Source: Spirochaetaceae bacterium
Lineage (GTDB): Bacteria > Spirochaetota > Spirochaetia > Treponematales > Breznakiellaceae
Assembly: GCA_031283025.1 (NCBI GenBank)
Contig: JAITCP010000123.1
Location: 1 to 26,065, forward strand
Length of the DNA stretch: 26,065 bases
Direction: 5' to 3'
In this document: positions 22,777-26,065 of the stretch, in pieces
How positions within the stretch are numbered: the first letter of the stretch is position 1
Layout: every line of letters begins with the position of its first letter
Position numbers and translations under genes: made by a program
Notes under the pieces: model-generated
Databases searched by the model: none
Seen by the model: the letters and a program-made list of their open reading frames with translations, nothing else
What the model was told of the DNA's origin: nothing

Positions 22777-24039
22777 TTGGAACTGTCATCTTTGATAGGG
22801 GATAAAAACCAGGTGGCGGAAGAAACCGGAGTAAAAAAGAAAAACCTTCACTTTTCCCCTACGCAGGTTGGCTGTATTACCAATCGAATTGAACCTATCA
22901 GTATTGCCTCTGACGTAAGAGGGGCCATAAATTTTGATTCCGGCACCGACAATGCGGATGTAATGCCCGTTGAACGCCACGGCGTTATACTGGGTTTTCT
23001 CCGGCGGGAATCGATCAACGAACTAAAAAATACCAAGCCTACCCTTATGAACCGGGGCTTAAACAGCAAAAATATGCTGACCTCGCTCTTGCCTGTTCAG
23101 GAAGTTATCGAAGCATCAACCTATATCAGTACGGTGGTTGAACGGGGTTTAAGGACAACCCATTGGGATGATCCCGCCTGGTATGTAGTCGAGCATAAGC
23201 ATAAGTATTTAGGAGTTGTTAACCTCAGGCAGATGATGGAGTATCTGGACGGGGTGCGTTTTAGGGATATATTACGGGCCGGGGAGATACAGGGGAATCT
23301 GTTAAACCAGCCCCCGGTACATGATCCCCGGTTTACCCTCCTAACCTATAACAAGATGGCTAATGAAGTTGGGGGCGATTGGTACAAAACCCTGCGGTTA
23401 AACAAGGATATGTATCTTGTCGGATGTTTTGATGTGGCAGGAAAGAATATATCCGGCTCTCTTGTTACCATGTCCCTGGGTTCCTGTTTTGCCGCCCTGG
23501 AATTGGTGCGTTATAGTGAAACGGAGCCCCAGAAAATTACCACGCTTCTTAATTCTCTGGTTCGTACGGTTAATCCTCCCGATGTTTTTGTAGCCGCCGC
23601 TATTTTGTACGTTAATTTTTCTACCATGTCCATAGTAATACATAACTGCGGCTTATCTCCGGTGGTTGCCTTTATTCCCACCGGGGAGAAATCCATAGGA
23701 TATAAAATTTACCAGCCTAATATGCCTCCGCTGGGGCTGGCTGAAGAAATAATACCGGAGCCGTTTCAAAAGCTTCCCATCAGCAACGGACTGCGCATAG
23801 TCGTTTATTCAGACGGGCTTGGTGATATAAAAGATATTTACGGTGAACAATACGGGGAAGAGCGGACGCTCGATTTCCTGCAGAACCTTCATTTCCTTTC
23901 CGGTGAAGGGTATTCTACGTTTATAGACAGGGAAATAAACCTTTGGACTAAAGATACCGCCTTGGCGGATGATGTAACCTTGTTTGAGATACGGTTTGGA
24001 CATGAATGGCCGAGCAGCGAACAATCACTGCTCCGGTAG
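22777..24039 (+). CDS. SpoIIE-type PP2C phosphatase with N-terminal CBS-like modules
   Basis: The roughly 420-residue protein has an N-terminal half (15-160) with two CBS-like modules ('MPVERHGVILGFLRRESINEL' and 'WYVVEHKHKYLGVVNLRQMMEYL'), the usual nucleotide-sensing type. A C-terminal PPM/SpoIIE serine phosphatase domain follows. The metal-binding aspartates appear kept: VGGDWY, CFDVAGK, YSDGLGD and ADDVTL. Such phosphatases act on phospho-anti-sigma antagonists or similar partners; none is encoded nearby. The start is uncertain: TTG 22777 has no clear ribosome site, and GTG 22813 is an alternative. It lies behind the flaA genes and 21 bp before the sugar ABC ATPase, so co-transcription is likely. 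Confidence 0.82.
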   Translation: MELSSLIGDKNQVAEETGVKKKNLHFSPTQVGCITNRIEPISIASDVRGAINFDSGTDNADVMPVERHGVILGFLRRESINELKNTKPTLMNRGLNSKNMLTSLLPVQEVIEASTYISTVVERGLRTTHWDDPAWYVVEHKHKYLGVVNLRQMMEYLDGVRFRDILRAGEIQGNLLNQPPVHDPRFTLLTYNKMANEVGGDWYKTLRLNKDMYLVGCFDVAGKNISGSLVTMSLGSCFAALELVRYSETEPQKITTLLNSLVRTVNPPDVFVAAAILYVNFSTMSIVIHNCGLSPVVAFIPTGEKSIGYKIYQPNMPPLGLAEEIIPEPFQKLPISNGLRIVVYSDGLGDIKDIYGEQYGEERTLDFLQNLHFLSGEGYSTFIDREINLWTKDTALADDVTLFEIRFGHEWPSSEQSLLR

Positions 24040-24060
24040 TTCCTTATACAGGGGGAAAAC

Positions 24061-25176
24061 ATGGCAACGGTAGAATTAAGGGGAATTAGTAAAGACTATG
24101 AAGGCGGCGTCAGGGCTGTTAATGATGCAAATTTTATTGTAGAAGACAAGGAATTTTGCGTTCTGGTAGGCCCTTCAGGCTGCGGAAAAACAACCACCCT
24201 TAGAATGATAGCCGGACTTGAGGATATAACTGAAGGGGATCTGTACATTGACGGTGAGTTGATGAATGCCGTTCCCCCCAAAGACCGGAATATTGCAATG
24301 GTTTTTCAAAATTACGCTCTTTACCCCAACATGACGGTGTATGAAAACATGGGCTTTGGGCTTCAGATGAGAAAGGTTGAGCAGCCGGAAATTTACCGCC
24401 GTGTTCATGAAGCGGCAAGAATACTTGACATTGAACAATACCTTCACCGCAAGTCAACGGCCCTCTCCGGCGGCCAGCGTCAACGGGTGGCCGTAGGCCG
24501 GGCCATAGTACGGAATCCCAAGGTGTTTCTTTTTGACGAGCCCCTTTCCAACCTGGACGCTAAACTCCGGGGGCAAATGCGGGCGGAGCTTTCAAATCTT
24601 CATGTGCGCCTTGACGCAACCATGGTATATGTTACCCATGACCAAATTGAAGCCATGACCATGGCCGATAAAATTATTGTAATGAAAGACGGCAGAATTC
24701 AGCAGATAGGGACGCCCCTCTCGCTCTATGACAATCCGGCCAATCAATTTGTTGCGGGGTTCTTGGGCACTCCGCCCATGAACTTCCTTACCGTCAAGGC
24801 GCTGGAAAAAAACGGAAGAATCGTACTAAACGGTGTTTCTTTTGAAGTAACGGTTGTGCCGGAGCACGTACAAGCCATGAGGGCGTACATCGACAAAGAG
24901 GTTGTTTTTGGCATACGCCCGGAAGATTTAGCTTTTACCAAACGGCCCCAGCCAGAAAACAATGTGGGAACCAAAATTACCCTTGTTGAACCTCTTGGAT
25001 CGGAAATCCACCTCTGGCTTACCACCGCAACCCAGCCTCTGATCGCCAAGGTACAGTTTCGCTACAACTTCCGGGTTGGAGACATGGCTAACTTTATACC
25101 GAATATGGCCAGGGCCCGGTACTTTGACAAGGAAACCGGGGAAGCCATTCTGGACGGTCGTGCGGTTTCCGTATAA
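24061..25176 (+). CDS. ugpC: Carbohydrate ABC transporter ATPase (MsmK/UgpC/MalK family)
   Basis: The 371-residue ATPase has Walker A GPSGCGKTT (37-45), Q-loop VFQNYALYPNMTVYENM (81-97), LSGGQRQR (135-142), Walker B VFLFDEPLSNLDAKLR and the H-loop 'VTHDQ'. A regulatory TOBE-type C-terminal domain follows (about 240-371). This is the form that energises sugar or glycerol-phosphate importers. No permease or binding protein lies beside it, so it is probably a shared ATPase serving several sugar transporters, as in MsmK of streptococci. GGGGG lies upstream of the ATG. The symbol follows the family name; the substrate is not known. Confidence 0.93.
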   Translation: MATVELRGISKDYEGGVRAVNDANFIVEDKEFCVLVGPSGCGKTTTLRMIAGLEDITEGDLYIDGELMNAVPPKDRNIAMVFQNYALYPNMTVYENMGFGLQMRKVEQPEIYRRVHEAARILDIEQYLHRKSTALSGGQRQRVAVGRAIVRNPKVFLFDEPLSNLDAKLRGQMRAELSNLHVRLDATMVYVTHDQIEAMTMADKIIVMKDGRIQQIGTPLSLYDNPANQFVAGFLGTPPMNFLTVKALEKNGRIVLNGVSFEVTVVPEHVQAMRAYIDKEVVFGIRPEDLAFTKRPQPENNVGTKITLVEPLGSEIHLWLTTATQPLIAKVQFRYNFRVGDMANFIPNMARARYFDKETGEAILDGRAVSV

Positions 25177-25206
25177 GGCTTGTTAAACGCGCTTAAACGT
25201 TACATT

Positions 25207-25260
25207 GTATGCGACATTTTGCGGAACCCGAACCGCCCGAACAGGGTGGTGAGCGCATAC
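25207..25260. repeat. Hairpin before the cassette, attC-like
   Basis: GTATGCG (25207-25213) and CGCATAC (25254-25260) form a perfect stem with inner imperfect pairs (ACCGCC, 25232-25237, with GGTGGT, 25245-25250). Five bases later comes GTTATGC (25266-25272). The order L''...L'-spacer-R' fits an integron attC site, but the left R'' box is poor (GCTTAAAC near 25191), so this is an attC-like call only. Confidence 0.35.
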
Positions 25261-25325
25261 ATTTTGTTATGCAAAATTGGGGCTAAAATTAATTTAAAAT
25301 ATTATATAAGTGGCTTCGCCGCTAG

Positions 25326-25355
25326 TTGACAAAAGGAATAATTTGAGATTATAAT
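25326..25355 (+). promoter_or_regulatory. Consensus promoter of the cassette kinase gene
   Basis: TTGACA (25326-25331) and TATAAT (25350-25355) match the consensus in all 12 positions with an 18-bp spacer. The predicted start near 25362 gives a short leader containing AGGA (25367-25370), 8 nt before the ATG. Confidence 0.75.
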
Positions 25356-25378
25356 ATAAAAATAATAGGATAAATATT

Positions 25379-25891
25379 ATGAATAATATTTTTGCATTAT
25401 GTGGGAAAATTGGTTCTGGAAAAAGTTATGTTGCTAATGAAATTGTTAAATATTATAAAAGCATAATATTTTCTGCTGATAAAATAATGTTAAAATTATT
25501 TGGAGAAATTGATGGGAGAGAATTATTTGAAAATAAATTTAATATATGTAAAGAAATAATTTATGAAATAAGTGATAATATATTAGAAAATACAAATGGA
25601 AACATAATATTTGATTTTGGTTTTTGGGCAAAGAACGACAGAAAAATTCTAAAGGAACGATTCAATAAATATAATGTAATATTTGTATATATAAATACGG
25701 ACAATAATATATGTTGGGAAAGAGTGGAAAAACGGAATAAAGAAAATAATCCAAATAATTATGTATTTGATAAAGAAACATTTGAATATTTATCAAAATT
25801 ATTTGAGAATTTTTCTGAAGATGAAGAATATATAATATTTGAAAATATGGAGAAATTGAAAATAGAAATAGATAAAAAATATACTAAATAA
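25379..25891 (+). CDS. P-loop kinase/ATPase (AAA_33-like) in an AT-rich cassette
   Basis: The 170-residue protein has Walker A GKIGSGKS (9-16), a Walker-B-like strand 'IIFDFGFW' (about 76-83), then 'DRKILKERFNKYNVIFVYINTD' and a lid-like 'WERVEKRNKEN'. This is the layout of small nucleotide or sugar kinases grouped with AAA_33 and zeta-toxin-like proteins. The phosphate acceptor cannot be told. Codon use is extremely AT-rich (Lys AAA, Asn AAT, Ile ATA dominate), unlike every other gene here, which points to recent transfer. It has its own promoter and inverted ends. Possible roles are nucleotide, cofactor or antibiotic phosphorylation, all speculative. Confidence 0.75.
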   Translation: MNNIFALCGKIGSGKSYVANEIVKYYKSIIFSADKIMLKLFGEIDGRELFENKFNICKEIIYEISDNILENTNGNIIFDFGFWAKNDRKILKERFNKYNVIFVYINTDNNICWERVEKRNKENNPNNYVFDKETFEYLSKLFENFSEDEEYIIFENMEKLKIEIDKKYTK

Positions 25892-25929
25892 TGGTATACG
25901 CCCCAACTTCGCATAACAGGACTGTAACT

Positions 25930-25953
25930 GTACGCCGCTAAAGCGGCTAGTAC
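25930..25953. repeat. Hairpin after the cassette
   Basis: GTAC-GCCGC (25930-25938), loop TAAA, GCGGC-TA-GTAC (25943-25953). It starts 12 bp after the cassette's right end and would fit the central stem of an attC site whose right half is missing. A related CGCCGCTAG string occurs at about 25317-25325 upstream of the kinase gene. Confidence 0.5.
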
Positions 25954-26024
25954 TGCCCCGCATAAATATCCCCTCCAGAAAACCTTTGTAAAACCGATAA
26001 TAAAAGAAAGGAGGGGATGAAGCT

Positions 26025-26065
26025 ATGCCATGGAAAAACGCAACGAAAGTGGAACTCAGTAAAAA
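26025..26065 (+). CDS. Probable transposase start (IS481-like), partial
   Basis: ATG 26025 opens a frame reading M-P-W-K-N-A-T-K-V-E-L-S-K up to the window edge, preceded by AAGGAGG (26008-26014) with a 10-nt spacing. The 'MPWK...' opening is familiar from the helix-turn-helix start of IS481-type transposases ('MPWK' then a short helix with 'V/M-E-L/Q'). With 13 residues this is a resemblance, not an assignment. An alternative ATG at 26017 is only 2 nt from the ribosome site and reads an unfamiliar frame. Confidence 0.4.
   Translation, partial: MPWKNATKVELSK

Larger units (their letters stand above)
25265..25918 (+). mobile_element. AT-rich gene cassette with inverted ends
   Basis: The left end TGTTATGCAAAATTGGGGC (25265-25283) and right end GCCCCAACTTCGCATAACA (25900-25918) are inverted copies matching at 17 of 19 positions. 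Between them sits one AT-rich gene with its own consensus promoter. The ends have the polarity GTTATGC-gene-GCATAAC expected of an integron cassette between two attC sites. The same ends also fit a small TG...CA-ended transposon-like unit; no target duplication is seen and no recombinase is encoded here. The large drop in GC content against the neighbours supports transfer. Confidence 0.55.

Noticed and set aside
1..26065. tRNA or rRNA genes
   Set aside because: No cloverleaf-like segment or conserved rRNA string was noticed by eye; a covariance search was not possible.

Overview
The window looks like chromosomal DNA of a free-living or gut-associated spirochaete of the Treponema group. The evidence is two tandem FlaA-type flagellar sheath proteins, a membrane-anchored PilZ protein, several treponeme-style lipoproteins or secreted proteins without clear enzymatic domains, and an estimated GC content near 50 percent. 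That composition fits termite-gut treponemes better than T. pallidum or T. denticola. The species assignment is inference; no rRNA or tRNA gene was seen.

Layout. (1) 1-2259: the start of an unknown minus-strand gene, a solitary HigA-like regulator, then argG coupled to a divergent PAP2 (DUF212) membrane protein on the minus strand. (2) 2378-5572: a complete ECF vitamin-type importer in S, A-A' and T order (UPF0397 S component, fused double ATPase, CbiQ-like EcfT). (3) 5576-7779, minus: a VWA-domain lipoprotein followed by an RluA-family pseudouridine synthase that carries an in-frame palindromic repeat. (4) 7780-8144: a non-coding stretch holding a promoter and a 'CACGGAGT' inverted-repeat element. 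(5) 8145-15180, minus: a tightly packed, mostly overlapping seven-gene run of PilZ protein, HEAT-like secreted protein, ComEC core, rsmA, PLPBP/YggS, a small secreted protein and rluD. (6) 15222-16252, plus: a CPBP membrane protease and a DUF805 protein. (7) 16380-21053, plus: a propeller-like lipoprotein, nnr (NAD(P)HX repair, with at least one and perhaps three repeat-derived insertions), and two single-pass membrane proteins. (8) 21059-25176, plus: a perfect consensus sigma70 promoter driving two flaA genes, then a SpoIIE-type phosphatase with CBS-like modules and an MsmK/UgpC-type sugar ABC ATPase. (9) 25177-26065: a very AT-rich P-loop kinase gene with its own consensus promoter, bounded by 17/19 matching inverted ends of the form TGTTATGC...GCATAACA, followed by a hairpin and the first codons of what looks like an IS481-type transposase.

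Two themes stand out. First, small palindromic repeats have entered genes in frame (pseudouridine synthase and nnr), and relatives of one repeat sit in an intergenic region of the same window. Second, the last kilobase resembles a lone integron-type gene cassette with no integrase in view, possibly interrupted by an insertion sequence. The rest is mainly housekeeping, envelope and motility genes in compact operons.
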